This document shows, in pieces, positions 8,297 to 17,900 of a DNA stretch of 64,000 nt. The stretch is taken from NCBI GenBank assembly GCA_963843835.1, contig CAWJMD010000008.1, positions 992,001 through 1,056,000 of the forward strand, read 5' to 3'. The notes under the pieces were generated by a model. That model was not told the origin of the DNA and did not search any database. It worked only from the letters and a program-made list of their open reading frames with translations. Made by a program: the position numbers and the translations under genes. The number at the start of each line of letters is the position of its first letter. Positions within the stretch are counted from its first letter, which is position 1. This DNA comes from CAWJMD01 sp963843835. Its GTDB lineage: Bacteria > Actinomycetota > Actinomycetes > Actinomycetales > CAWJMD01.

Positions 8297-9351
8297 GCGA
8301 TGACAGGCCGATGACGCAGGGCGACCAGGTCGCGGCGTCCGAGACCGGGACGGTCGCCGTCCACGACGAGCGGGGCGGCCTGCCCGACCGCTTCCCGAAC
8401 CCGGGTCTGCCGGCGCACAAGCACCGGATGGCCGACGTCGACAAGGCCGCCGAGAAGCGCGCCGAGCGCCAGGTCGTGATGCTGTTCACGATCTCCGCCC
8501 TCGGCACGCTCTTCGCGATCGTGTCGTACTTCGTCTGGCGCCCCGAGGGTACGTTCGCGAGCATCCAGGCCAACACGCTGAGCGTGGGCGTCGGGATGGC
8601 CGTGTCCCTGTTCGCGCTGGGCGTCGGTGCCGTGCACTGGGCCAAGACCCTGATGCCCGACACCGAGGTCGTCGAGGAGCGCCACCACCTCGGCGGAACC
8701 GCCGAGGAGCGGGAGGCCGCCCTCGACATCATCCGGACAGGTGGTGAGGAGTCGGGCATCGGCCGCCGACCGCTGATCCGCAACTCCCTGCTCGGTGCCC
8801 TCGCACTGTTCCCCCTGCCCGGGATCGTGCTGCTGCGCGACCTCGGTCCACTTCCCGGCGACACCCTCGCGCACACCCTCTGGGAGGAGGGCACGCGGCT
8901 GGCCAAGGACCCGTCCGGCGCCCTCATCAAGGCGAGCGAGGTGACCGTCGGCTCGGTCTTCCACGTCATCCCCGAGGGGCTCAAGGAGTCCGAGCACCCG
9001 CTGGAGGAGAAGGCGAAGGCCGCTGTGCTCCTCGTCCGTCTCGACCCCGCCAAGGTCGAGCCCATGGAGGGGAGGGACGGCTGGGACGTCGACGGCATCT
9101 ACGCCTACTCGAAGATCTGCACCCACGTCGGCTGCCCGGTGGCGCTGTACGAGCAGCAGACCCACCACCTGCTGTGCCCCTGCCACCAGTCGACCTTCGA
9201 CGTGACGCAGCACTGCAAGGTGATCTTCGGTCCGGCCAACGGCCGCTGCCGCAGCTGCCGATTAGTGTGGACTGACGAGGGATACCTGGTCGCGCAGAGC
9301 GACTTCCAGGAGCCGGTCGGACCCAGCTACTTCGAGCGGGGAGAGCGCTGA
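8293..9351 (+). CDS. qcrA: Cytochrome bc1 complex Rieske iron-sulfur subunit (locally mis-framed)
   Basis: 352-residue Rieske subunit with the long actinobacterial N-terminus, three membrane helices (about 60-82, 94-117 and 161-181) and the 2Fe-2S site: Cys276 and His278 in CTHVGCP, Cys295 and His298 in CPCHQS, with Cys281 and Cys297 as the disulfide pair. Residues about 316-327 (GRCRSCRLVWT) are not family-like. Shifting the frame restores the expected RPLPQLPISVD, so a base seems missing near 9238 and one extra near 9272. The open frame survives because the two cancel. The gene overlaps qcrC by 4 bp and qcrB by 1 bp. Confidence 0.94.
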   Translation: MSDDRPMTQGDQVAASETGTVAVHDERGGLPDRFPNPGLPAHKHRMADVDKAAEKRAERQVVMLFTISALGTLFAIVSYFVWRPEGTFASIQANTLSVGVGMAVSLFALGVGAVHWAKTLMPDTEVVEERHHLGGTAEEREAALDIIRTGGEESGIGRRPLIRNSLLGALALFPLPGIVLLRDLGPLPGDTLAHTLWEEGTRLAKDPSGALIKASEVTVGSVFHVIPEGLKESEHPLEEKAKAAVLLVRLDPAKVEPMEGRDGWDVDGIYAYSKICTHVGCPVALYEQQTHHLLCPCHQSTFDVTQHCKVIFGPANGRCRSCRLVWTDEGYLVAQSDFQEPVGPSYFERGER

Positions 9352-11024
9352 TGGCAGCTTCAGCCACGGACAAGGCCGTCGCAGGCACGGCCGACTTCCT
9401 GGACGAGCGTCTCGGCCTGTCCAAGGTCGTCAAGGGCGCGGCCCGCAAGGTCTTCCCCGACCACTGGTCCTTCATGCTCGGCGAGGTGGCGCTGTACAGC
9501 TTCATCATCCTGCTGCTGTCGGGCACGTTCCTGACGCTCTGGTACGTCCCGAGCATGGCCCTGACGGAGTACCAGGGCGCCTACAGGCCGCTCAACGGCG
9601 TCGAGATGTCCGAGGCGTTCGCCTCGACGCTCGCCATCTCGTTCGACGTCCGCGGCGGCCTGCTGATGCGCCAGGTGCACCACTGGTCGGCGCTGCTGTT
9701 CATCGCGGCCATGGCCGTCCACATGTTCCGGGTGTTCTTCACCGGCGCGTTCCGCAGGCCGCGCGAGATCAACTGGATCCTCGGCGCCGTCCTCGCGCTG
9801 ATGGGCCTCGGCGCCGGCTTCAGCGGCTACTCGCTCCCCGACGACCTGCTGTCCGGGAACGGTCTGCGGATCATCGACGGCGTCGTGAAGTCGATCCCCG
9901 TGGTCGGCACCTACGTGTCGTTCTTCCTCTTCGGCGGCGAGTTCCCGGGTGAGTCGATCATCCCGCGCCTGTTCATCATCCACGTGCTCCTGATCCCGGG
10001 CCTGATCCTCGCCCTGATCGGCGCGCACCTGGGCCTGGTCGTCGCTGCACAAGCACACCCAGTACCCCGGCCCGGGCCGCACGAACGAGCAACGTCGTCG
10101 GGTACCCGCTGCTGCCGGTGTACATGGCCAAGGCGGGCGGCTTCTTCTTCATCGTCTTCGGCGTCATCGCGCTCGTGTCGGCGATGGTGCAGATCAACCC
10201 GGTCTGGAACTACGGTCCCTACGACCCCTCCCCCGTCTCGGCCGGTACCCAGCCCGACTGGTACATCGGGTGGATCGACGGCGCGCTGCGGCTGATGCCC
10301 GGCCTCGAGTGGCAGATCCTCGGGTTCACGCTGTCGCTGAACGTGCTGCATCCCGGCCGCTGGTCGTCCCGGGCATCGCTCACCGGCGTGCTCATCGCCT
10401 ACCCGTTCATCGAGGCGTGGGTCGACCGGCGACAAGCGCGAGCACCACCTGCTGGACCGTCCGCGCAACGCCCCCACCCGCACCGGGCTCGGCGTGATGG
10501 CGATCGTCGCCTACGGGATCATGTGGGCCGCGGCCGGCAACGACCTGATGGCCACCCACTTCGGGCTCTCGATCAACGACCTGACGTGGCTGTTCCGGAT
10601 CGGGCTGTTCGTGTTCCCGCCGATCGCGTTCGTCATCACGCGACGCATCTGCCTGGCGCTCCAGCGCAAGGACCGCGAGATCGCGCTGCACGGCCGCGAG
10701 ACCGGCACGATCGTCCGGACGGCCGACGGCGAGTACTACGAGGTCCACGAGCCACTCAACGACTACGACCGCTGGCTGCTCGTCCAGCACGAGACGAACC
10801 AGCCGCTCGAGCTCGACTCCCAGGTCGACGAGCACGGTGTCGCCAAGCCGGGCGCCCGGGCGGAACGCATGCGCGCCAGGATGTCGCGCTTCTTCTTCGA
10901 GCAGCGTGTGGAGCCGGTCACGCCGGCGGAGGTGGCCGCGGCACACCACCACGGTGAGCACGAGGCGATCGAGGCGCCCGCCGTCCAGCGCGACCGCACC
11001 CCGGTCGCGGGTGGCGGCGAGTGA
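9351..11024 (+). CDS. qcrB: Cytochrome bc1 complex cytochrome b subunit (several indels)
   Basis: Membrane cytochrome b with the N-terminal helices and b-haem region readable in the first frame (RQVHHWSALLFIAAMAVHMF, GFSGYSLPDDLLSG). The protein then continues in other frames: GLVWLHKHTQYPGPGRT-like sequence is broken near 10040 and 10090, MAKAGGFFFIVFGV to TLSLNVL lies in a second frame, there is disorder near 10350-10395, and the original frame returns after about 10424 (DKREHHLLD region, then the long hydrophilic actinobacterial C-terminus ending GGGE). Removing three net inserted bases gives about 556 residues, a normal length. Because qcrB is central to respiration and everything else is conserved, sequence error is more likely than gene death. 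ATG overlaps the qcrA stop (TGATG). Confidence 0.9.
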
Positions 11025-11056
11025 CGGAGCGGTCCGTCAGCTGATCAGGTGGACGG

Positions 11057-11091
11057 ACGGCCCCGGCCCCCTCGGGGGGGACCGGGGCCGT
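11057..11091 (+). terminator. Hairpin terminator after qcrB
   Basis: ACGGCCCCGG at 11057-11066 pairs perfectly with CCGGGGCCGT at 11082-11091 and the C/G-rich loop can pair further. It starts 32 bp after the qcrB stop. There is no strong U-run. Confidence 0.6.
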
Positions 11092-11159
11092 TCGTCATGC
11101 GGAGCCGCCGCGCAGACCACGCCTCAGCCGTCCCAGATCCTGGCACCCCACCCCTGGCG

Positions 11160-11220
11160 CGGATCGGCCCCCCTCCGCGGTCTCAGGGGGCGCCTGAGGC
11201 CGCGGAGGGGGGCCGATCCG
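11160..11220. terminator. 28-bp hairpin between convergent genes
   Basis: Arms 11160-11187 and 11193-11220 are complementary over 28 positions with a single T/C difference that still allows a G-U pair, around a 5-nt loop. It lies between the qcrB stop and the stop of the convergent L,D-transpeptidase gene, so it can act on both strands. No U-run follows on either side. Confidence 0.6.
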
Positions 11221-11235
11221 TGGAACCGGACGGGG

Positions 11236-12467
11236 TCAGTCCAGGGCGGAGCCGGCGGCCCACTCCTCGAAGCTCATGTTCCAGGCCGTCCAGCCGTTGT
11301 CCTGCTCCAGCTTGCGGGAGCCGTTCACGAAGGTGACGACGTCACCGACCTTGGACTGGTCCATCATCCACTTGGCGTCAGCGGTGGATGCGCCTGTGCA
11401 GCCGTGGCTGACGTTGGCGCGGCCCTGCGAGCCCGTCGACCAGGGTGCGGCGTGGATGAACTCGCCGGTCCACGTCAGACGCATGGCGTACTTGACGTTG
11501 AGGTTGTCAGTACTCGGGGTCACCCGGCTTGATCCCGGTCGTCTCGGCGTCCATCAGGTGCTCGGTCTCCCGGCTGATGATCACCTTCGTCCCGTTGCGG
11601 GTCTCGAAGCCGTTCTTGCCGGTCGTGATGGGGATGGTCCGCAGCACCTCGCCGTCCTTGGTGACGGTCATCGTGTGCTTGGCGATGTCGACGGTGGTGA
11701 TCATCGCCGGGCCGATCGTGAAGGTCGCGGGCTCGCCCCGCACACCCCAGACACCTGGGGCGATCTCGATCCCGGCCAGGTCTGCGTCGACGGTCACCGT
11801 GGTCCCGGAGATCCAGTAGTCGCGCGGACGCCACTGCACCTGCTTGTCGTCGACCCAGCGCCAGGCACCCTCGGTCCGCGGGCTGGCGGTCACCTCGAGA
11901 CGCTTCTCCACGGCCGCACGGTCCTGCACCGCGGCGTCGAAGTGCACGATCACCGGCATGCCGACGCCCACGTTCCAGCCGTCCTTGGGCTGGAAGCTGG
12001 CGGTCTCGACGTCCTTGGGCCTCAGGGTGGTGAAGGAGCTGCTCGACCGGGTGAGCTCCGACTCGGGGTTCACCGCGGTGGCGTCCACCGTGTAGGTGGT
12101 CTCCGGCAGCAGCCCGGTCGTGCTGGTCCACGTCTTGCCGTCCAGGGACGTCTCGCCCTCGATCACGTCACCGTCGGCCGAGGCCACGACGACCTCGGAG
12201 ACGCGGCCGCCCTCGGCCGTCACGACCACCGGCGCGTCCGGGCGGACCTCCTCGGTGTCGGACTCCGGCGTGACATCCAGCGAGGCCGGCGCGACCGACT
12301 CCGTCGGGGTCGACGACGCGGTCGCAGTCCCCCGGGGGCCAACGCTCTCGTCGGCCTGCGGCCTGCTGGCAGCCGGCCAGCGCGAGGGCCATCACGGCCG
12401 CCGCGGCGACCACGCTCCACCCGCGCCTCGTGCCGGTCCTGGTTGTCGTGCGTCCTGCACAGACCAC
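11236..12467 (-). CDS. L,D-transpeptidase lipoprotein (two single-base insertions)
   Basis: Predicted exported peptidoglycan cross-linking enzyme that forms 3-3 links. The GTG at 12467 follows GAGGT and opens a lipoprotein signal (VVAAAAVMALALAGC, lipobox Cys). The middle holds two Ig-like domains as in mycobacterial Ldt proteins, and the C-terminus holds the YkuD domain with the catalytic segment NVSHGCTGAS. The frame changes twice: between 12345 and 12366 (just after the lipobox) and near 11508, where GDPEY runs into a stop instead of continuing YNLNVKYAMRLTW. Removing one base at each restores one frame of 409 residues. It is convergent with qcrB. Confidence 0.88.
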
Positions 12468-12544
12468 TACGTACCTCGAGCTCCCCGCCCAGACGTGGGC
12501 GTCGTGAGGCCGCGAGTCGGCCCCTCATCAGTCACGACGTGCGA

Positions 12545-12573
12545 ACGTCGCCGGAGGTTGCGTCCGGCGACGT
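12545..12573 (-). terminator. Hairpin after ctaF
   Basis: ACGTCGCCGGA (12545-12555) and TCCGGCGACGT (12563-12573) form an 11-bp perfect stem with a 7-nt loop, 22 bp beyond the ctaF stop, before the L,D-transpeptidase gene. Confidence 0.55.
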
Positions 12574-12594
12574 CAGCGGTGCGGGGACCTGCGC

Positions 12595-12997
12595 TCAGTG
12601 TGCGTGCGCACCCCGGTAGTACTCGTACACCCAGCCGACCAGCGCGAGGGCGCCGATGCCCGCACCGATGATCGACACCCACCATCCTACGGCCACTCCG
12701 AGGAAGACAAGTGCAGCCGAGGCCGCCAGCGGCAGCGGCCACCACGACCAGGGGCTGAAGAAGCCCTGCTCGCCCTCGTGGTCCTGACACCTTGGCGTAC
12801 GGGTTGTCCTCGGGACGGGGGTCGAGCCGGCGGGCCGTGACGAACAGGTAGCCGCCGATCATGGCGGCCAGGCCGCCGGTGAGCAGGATGCCGACTGCGC
12901 CGACCGGCTCGTGCCACTTCGTCAGCCACCCGTAGATCAGCCCGATCGGGATGAAGACGATGGCCCCGGCGCTGAAGAGCCACTTCTCGACGGTCAC
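12595..12997 (-). CDS. ctaF: Cytochrome c oxidase subunit IV, actinobacterial (one-base insertion)
   Basis: Small actinobacterial subunit of the aa3 oxidase with four membrane helices. The first half (MTVEKWLFSAGAIVFIPIGL to DNPYAKVS) is in one frame and the second (GFFSPWSWWPLPLAASAAL to YEYYRGAHAH) is one base off; an extra G near 12786 explains the shift. Corrected length is 133 residues, typical for Rv2199c homologues. The GTG start overlaps the ctaD stop (GTGA), making ctaC-ctaD-ctaF a coupled operon. Confidence 0.88.
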
Positions 12998-14729
12998 TGC
13001 TTCCTCCCGATGGTGGGCTCGTCGGCGACCCCGCCGAGCAGCGAGCCGTCGGACGTCGCCAGGTCCTCGGCCGCCACCTCGGGGTGGTGCAGGTCGAAGG
13101 CGGGGCGCTCGGACCGGATCCGCGGCATGGTCGTGAAGTTGTGGCGCGGGCGGCGGGCTGGACGTCGCCCACTCCAGCGACCCGCCGTAGCCCCACGGGT
13201 CGTCGACCTCGACCCGGGGCGCGTTCCGCCAGGTCGTGTAGACGTTCCACAGGAACGGCAGCGTCGACGCGCCGAGCAGCATCGCCGAGGCCGTCGAGAT
13301 CTGGTTCATCCCGGTGAAGCCGTCGGTGACCGAGTAGTCCGCGTACCGGCGGGGCATGCCGATCACGCCCAGCCAGTGCTGGATGAGGAACGTGCCGTGG
13401 AAGCCGAGGAAGAGCATCCAGAAGTGGACCTTGCCCAGGCGCTCGTTCGAGCATCCGGCCCGTGAGCTTGGGCCACCAGAAGTAGAAGCCCGAGAACATC
13501 GCGAACACGACCGTCCCGAAGACGACGTAGTGGAAGTGCGCCACGACGAAGTACGAGTCGCTGAGCTGGAAGTCGAGCGGCGGGATCGACAGGATCACGC
13601 CGGTCAGGCCACCGAAGACGAAGGTCGCCAGGAAGCCGATCGCCCACAGCATCGGCGTCTCGAAGGTCAGGGACCCGCGGAACATGGTTCCGATCCAGTT
13701 GAAGATCTTCACCCCGGTGGGGACCGCGATCAGCATCGTCATGAAGGCGAAGAACGGCAGGAGCACCGCACCCGTGACGTACATGTGGTGCGCCCACACG
13801 GTCACCGACAGGGCGGCGATGGCCACCGTGGCGTACACCAGCGTCTTGTACCCGAAGATCGGCTTGCGGCTGAAGACCGGGAATACCTCGGAGACGATGC
13901 CGAAGAACGGCAGGGCGATGATGTAGACCTCGGGGTGCCCGAAGAACCAGAACAGGTGCTGCCACAGGATCGCGCCCCCGTTGTCGGCGTCGAACACCTG
14001 TGACCCGAGGTTGCGGTCGCTGGCGAGGACGAGCAGCGCGGAGGCCAGGGGCGGGAACGCCATCAGCACGAGCACCGACGTGATCAGCGTGTTCCAGGTG
14101 AAGATCGGCATCCGGAACATGGTCATGCCGGGCGCGCGCATGCAGATGATCGTGGTGATGAAGTTGACCGCACCGAGGATCGTCCCGAACCCGGCGAGGG
14201 CCAGGCCCATCAGCCACAGGTCCGCACCGATCCCCGGCGAGTAGACCTCGTTCGACAGGGGCGCGTAGGCGAACCAGCCGAAGGCGGCCGCCCCGGCCGG
14301 CGTGAGGAAGCCGGCGCAGGCGATGAGGCCGCCGAAGAGGTACATCCAGTAGGCGAACATGTTCAGTCGCGGGAAGGCGACGTCGGGTGCCCCGATCTGC
14401 AGGGGCATGATCGCGTTGGCGAAACCGGCGAACAGCGGCGTCGCGAACAGCAGCAGCATGATCGTGCCGTGCATCGTGAAGAGCTGGTTGTACTGCTCCT
14501 TGCTCTGCACGATCTGGATCCCCGGCGCCCACAGCTCGAGGCGGATGACCAGCGCCATCACGCCGCCGAAGAGGAAGAACAGGAACGACGTGATCAGGTA
14601 GAGGTTGCCGATGACCTTGTGGTCGGTGGAGGTCATCCACTTGACGACGACGCTGCCGCTCCGCGCGGGCACCTTCGTCAGCAGCACCTCATCGCGCTGG
14701 TCGGCGGCGCCGTACTCGTACGTGGTCAA
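12994..14729 (-). CDS. ctaD: Cytochrome c oxidase subunit I (two one-base insertions)
   Basis: Catalytic subunit with the haem a/a3 and CuB sites, in the membrane. TSTDHKVIGNLYLITSF, WQHLFWFFGHPEVYI and TVWAHHMYVTGA are clear family motifs. The frame breaks near 13449 (after LTGRML, where ERLGKVHFWMLFLGFHG should follow) and near 13150 (after GGSLEWATS, where PRHNFTTMPRIRSERPAFD should follow). Two single-base insertions account exactly for the length: 1736 bp becomes 578 codons, 577 residues. Translation seems to start at TTG 14729, which overlaps the ctaC stop as TTGA and has GAGGT upstream. Confidence 0.92.
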
Positions 14730-15619
14730 TTGTTTACCTCACCCTCGGTCACCCGTGCGTCGTCCGCGGGGTCGGTGCCGTCCGAGCGACCCAGCTCGAC
14801 GGGCAGGGAGCCCGTCTGACCGAGGTCCTTCAGCGCGTCCATCTGGTTCTGGTACTCGTCCTCGGACACGACCTTGACTTGGAACAGCATGTCGGAGTGG
14901 TACTCGCCGCAGAGCTCTGCGCACTTGCCCACGTAGGTGCCCTCGACCTGCGGGGTCACCTGGTAGTAGTTGTCGCGCCCGGGGATCAGGTCCTTCTTGT
15001 ACAGGAAGGCGGGCACCCAGAACGAGTGGTTCACGTCGCGGGAGTTGAGCTGGAACTCGATGCTCTTGCCGACCGGCAGGTACAGGGTCGGGATCTCGGC
15101 CTCCGGGGCGGCGGCCCCGTCCGCCTCGATCTGGACCGAGGTCTCGTACACGTCCTCGTCGAGGTAGTTGAAGTCCCAGGCCCACTGCTTGCCGACGACC
15201 TGGATGTGCTGGTCCGCCTGGCCGTCACGCTCCTCGATGATCCACTGGTCGCGGACCGTGTAGAAGAACAGCACCCCGACGATGAAGAGCGGGATGAGCG
15301 TGTAGACCATCTCCACCGGCAGGTTGTAGCGGAGCTGGACCGGTAGGCCGATGTCGGTGGAGCGCCGGCGGTACACCGCGATGCACCAGATCAGCAGCCC
15401 CCAGGTGATGACGCCGATGATGAGGGCCGCGATCCACGAGCCGTTCCACAGGTTCGTGACGATCCCCGTGTGGTTGGTGATCTCGTTCTCGCTGTCACCG
15501 GGCAGCCATCCTCGCCGCACATCGGTGGAGCATCCGCTGGCCAGCAGCGCGATGGCGGCTGCGATGCCGAGCACGCGCAACCGCCTGCGGCGGGTCACTT
15601 CTCGAACGTCCGGTCGCAC
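14726..15619 (-). CDS. ctaC: Cytochrome c oxidase subunit II
   Basis: 297-residue lipoprotein-type subunit II. GTG 15619 has GGGAAGG 5 nt upstream; the alternative GTG 15598 has a poorer site. The N-terminus carries LGIAAAIALLASGC with Cys31 as the lipid attachment residue, then two membrane helices (WIAALIIGVITWGLLIWCI and VEMVYTLIPLFIVGVLFFYT) and the outward cupredoxin domain with the CuA motif CAELCGEYHSDM. It accepts electrons from the QcrC haems. It heads ctaC-ctaD-ctaF. A TAGGGT box at 15694-15699 (minus strand) is the best -10 candidate for this operon, giving a leader of about 70 nt. Confidence 0.94.
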   Translation of the reverse strand: MRPDVREVTRRRRLRVLGIAAAIALLASGCSTDVRRGWLPGDSENEITNHTGIVTNLWNGSWIAALIIGVITWGLLIWCIAVYRRRSTDIGLPVQLRYNLPVEMVYTLIPLFIVGVLFFYTVRDQWIIEERDGQADQHIQVVGKQWAWDFNYLDEDVYETSVQIEADGAAAPEAEIPTLYLPVGKSIEFQLNSRDVNHSFWVPAFLYKKDLIPGRDNYYQVTPQVEGTYVGKCAELCGEYHSDMLFQVKVVSEDEYQNQMDALKDLGQTGSLPVELGRSDGTDPADDARVTEGEVNN

Positions 15620-15736
15620 GTCGGCCTTCCCACTCCACCACGCCACGCACCCGACCTCGCGGACGGCGCACGGCAACGATCTGGACGCGTCGAACCCTAC
15701 TCCAGAGCGGCCTGTCGGACCGGCTCGGGGGGCGGT

Positions 15737-15742
15737 TACGGT
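15737..15742 (+). promoter_or_regulatory. Leaderless -10 box for NifS-like gene
   Basis: TACGGT, 6 nt before GTG 15749, which fixes that codon as the likely start. Confidence 0.5.
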
Positions 15743-15748
15743 TCGGGC

Positions 15749-16960
15749 GTGGCGGAGCGACGGCGCGACCCCTCGGCCGGGGACACCGGCCCCGACCCCC
15801 GCGCGTTCTGGGACGCGGGCTCGTCGGCGCCGCTCCACGCCGCCGCGCGCGAGGCGCTGGTCAGCGCCCTCGACGACGGGTGGGCCGACCCCACCCGCCT
15901 GCACACGCCCGGACGACGTGCCCGCCTGCTCCTCGACGGGGCGAGGGAGGCCTGCGCCGCGGCGCTCGGTGCCCGGACGGAGGAGCTCACCTTCCACCCG
16001 TCGCACACCGCGGCCCTGCACGCCGCGGTGCTCGGCACCCTGGCCGGGCGGGCACGGGTCGGCGACGTGCTGGTCCACTCGGCCGTGGAGCACTCCGCCG
16101 TGCTGGCCGCCGCCGCCTGGCACGAGGCGCGCGGTGGCCGGCGGGACGAGGTGCCCGTCGACGCCGTCGGCCGCATCGACCTGGGCGCGTTCACGCGCGC
16201 GGTCGCCGCCCCGGGCGTGTCGGCGGCCGTCGTTCAGGTGGCCAACGGCGAGGTCGGGACGCTGCAGCCGGTCGCGCAGGTGCAGGCGGCCTGCCGGGAC
16301 GCCGGTGTACCCCTGGTCGTCGACGCCGGTCCCGCCGCGGGGCACATCCCCCTCCCCGACCCGCCGGACGTGCTGGTCGCCGACCCCGGCGCCTGGGGGG
16401 CGGGGCCCGGCGTCGGGGTGATGGTCGCGCGCGCCGGCACGCGCTGGCGCGAGGTCGGCCCCGTCCTGCCGGGGGTCAGCGGGTCGTCGGGGCACGGATC
16501 GTCGGGCGCCTCCGTGCCGACCGCCCTGGCCGCGGCCGTCTCGCTGCAGCACGTGCTCGCGGACCGCGAGGCCTCGGACGTCCGGCGGCGGGCTGCGGTC
16601 GACCGGCTGCGGGCGGGGGTTCCCTCCGTCGTCGACGACGTCGAGGTGGTGGGCGACCCCGTGCTGCGGCTGCCCCACGTGCTCACGTTCTCGTGCCTGT
16701 TCGCGGACGGCGAGACCCTGCTCGAGGGGCTCGACCGCGAGGGCTTCGCCGTGGGCTCGGGATCGGCCTGCACCGCGGACACCCTCCACCCCTCCCACGT
16801 GCTCGCAGCGATGGGTGTGCTGACCCACGGCAACGTCCGGATCGCCCTGCCCTCGACCACCGGGACGCAGGAGCTGGACCGGCAGGTGACGCGCTTCCTC
16901 GAGGTGCTGCCGCGCGTCGTCGGCCGCGTGCGAGAGCGACTGGGGACGACCGACCTGTGA
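15749..16960 (+). CDS. NifS/IscS-like class V aminotransferase-fold protein lacking the PLP lysine
   Basis: 403-residue fold-type I protein similar to cysteine desulfurases. SAVEHSAVL fits the conserved His region, VVDAGPAAGHIPL the Asp region, and GSGSACTADTLHPSHVLAAMG the active-Cys loop (Cys341). The segment that should read like SAHK-x-GGPKG is DPGAWGAGPGVG: Ala215 stands where the PLP Schiff-base lysine is expected. It may thus not be a PLP enzyme, or may use another residue. A TusA-like sulfur carrier overlaps its stop by 4 bp, which supports a sulfur-relay role. I cannot tell whether this is an established subfamily. Confidence 0.7.
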   Translation: MAERRRDPSAGDTGPDPRAFWDAGSSAPLHAAAREALVSALDDGWADPTRLHTPGRRARLLLDGAREACAAALGARTEELTFHPSHTAALHAAVLGTLAGRARVGDVLVHSAVEHSAVLAAAAWHEARGGRRDEVPVDAVGRIDLGAFTRAVAAPGVSAAVVQVANGEVGTLQPVAQVQAACRDAGVPLVVDAGPAAGHIPLPDPPDVLVADPGAWGAGPGVGVMVARAGTRWREVGPVLPGVSGSSGHGSSGASVPTALAAAVSLQHVLADREASDVRRRAAVDRLRAGVPSVVDDVEVVGDPVLRLPHVLTFSCLFADGETLLEGLDREGFAVGSGSACTADTLHPSHVLAAMGVLTHGNVRIALPSTTGTQELDRQVTRFLEVLPRVVGRVRERLGTTDL

Positions 16961-17202
16961 CCCACGCCCCGCCGGACGAGGCACCCGTCGTGGTGGACGC
17001 CCGCGGCCTGCGCTGCCCGCTGCCGGTGATCCGCGCCGCACGGGCCGCGCGCGAGCTGGCGCCCGGCGCGCGCATCGAGGTGCTGGCGACCGATCCCGCG
17101 GCCGGACCGGACCTGTCCGCCTGGGCGCGGATGCGGGGTCACCATGTCGAGGAGCTCGCCCAGGCGGACGACGACGTGCGGGTGGTCGTCAGGCTGGGGT
17201 GA
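16957..17202 (+). CDS. TusA-family sulfurtransferase
   Basis: 81-residue sulfur-carrier protein of the TusA/SirA fold with the signature RGLRCPLPVI; the Cys in RCPLP is the persulfide-carrying residue. The GTG start overlaps the NifS-like stop as GTGA, so the two are co-translated and probably partner in sulfur transfer, for example to tRNA or molybdenum cofactor. The acceptor is not indicated. The 3' end overlaps the convergent aat gene by 14 bp. Confidence 0.82.
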   Translation: MTHAPPDEAPVVVDARGLRCPLPVIRAARAARELAPGARIEVLATDPAAGPDLSAWARMRGHHVEELAQADDDVRVVVRLG

Positions 17203-17899
17203 GCCGCCCGAGGAGCCCCGGGTGCACCCGCCCGGTCGGGAGGTCGGGGGGCGGGGCGCTCAGTGCCCGCGCGAGACGCGCCAGGTAGTCGTCGCGCGCG
17301 ATCTCGACCACGCCGAGTGACTCCAGGTGGGGGGTGCTCCACTGCACGTCCAGCAGCCTGCGGTCGTCTCCGTCCGAGCGCAGCAGGGCCACCAGGGCGA
17401 CCACAGCGACCTTGGAGGCGTCGGTCGCGGTGTGGAACATGGACTCCCCCGCGAACAGCCCTGCGGTCGACACCCCGTACAGGCCGCCCACCAGCTCGCC
17501 GCCCGACCACGTCTCCACGCTGTGGGCGTGGCCCGCGCGGTGCAGCCGTCCGTAGGCCAGGGCGACGTCGGGGGTGATCCACCGCCCGTCGCGGCCCGGG
17601 TCGGCGCAGCCGGCGACGACGGCGTCGAAGGCCGTGTCCACCCTCACCTCGAACCGGCGCAGGCTGCGCCGCAGGGACCTCGACACGTGCAGGCGCCGGA
17701 GTGGCAGCACGCCCCTCGGGTCGGGGGACCACCACCCGATCGGCGGGGCGCCGTGCTCCCCCAGCCCCATCGGGAACAGGCCGCGACGGTACGCGGCGAC
17801 GAGCGTGTCGACCTCGAGGTCGGCCCCGGCCGCCAGCAGGTCCTCACCGGGCCCGGCCGCCGCGACGATCCGGTCGAACTGGTCGTCGACCGGGGGCAC
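17189..17899 (-). CDS. aat: Leucyl/phenylalanyl-tRNA--protein transferase
   Basis: Transfers Leu or Phe from tRNA to N-terminal Arg or Lys of proteins, marking them for ClpS-ClpAP under the N-end rule, in the cytosol. The 236-residue product has the family segments AYRRGLFPMG, WWSPDPRGVLPL, GESMFH and LLDVQW. GTG 17899 lies 1 nt past the adoK stop, so it is the second gene of an adoK-aat unit. The convergent tusA gene overlaps its end. Confidence 0.9.
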   Translation of the reverse strand: MPPVDDQFDRIVAAAGPGEDLLAAGADLEVDTLVAAYRRGLFPMGLGEHGAPPIGWWSPDPRGVLPLRRLHVSRSLRRSLRRFEVRVDTAFDAVVAGCADPGRDGRWITPDVALAYGRLHRAGHAHSVETWSGGELVGGLYGVSTAGLFAGESMFHTATDASKVAVVALVALLRSDGDDRRLLDVQWSTPHLESLGVVEIARDDYLARLARALSAPPPDLPTGRVHPGLLGRLTPA

Positions 17900-17900
17900 G

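Noticed and set aside
9351..11024. qcrB as a genuine pseudogene
   Set aside because: Its codons stay conserved in every frame segment, the frame returns after compensating changes, and nine other key genes show the same kind of one-base indel. Sequence error is simpler.
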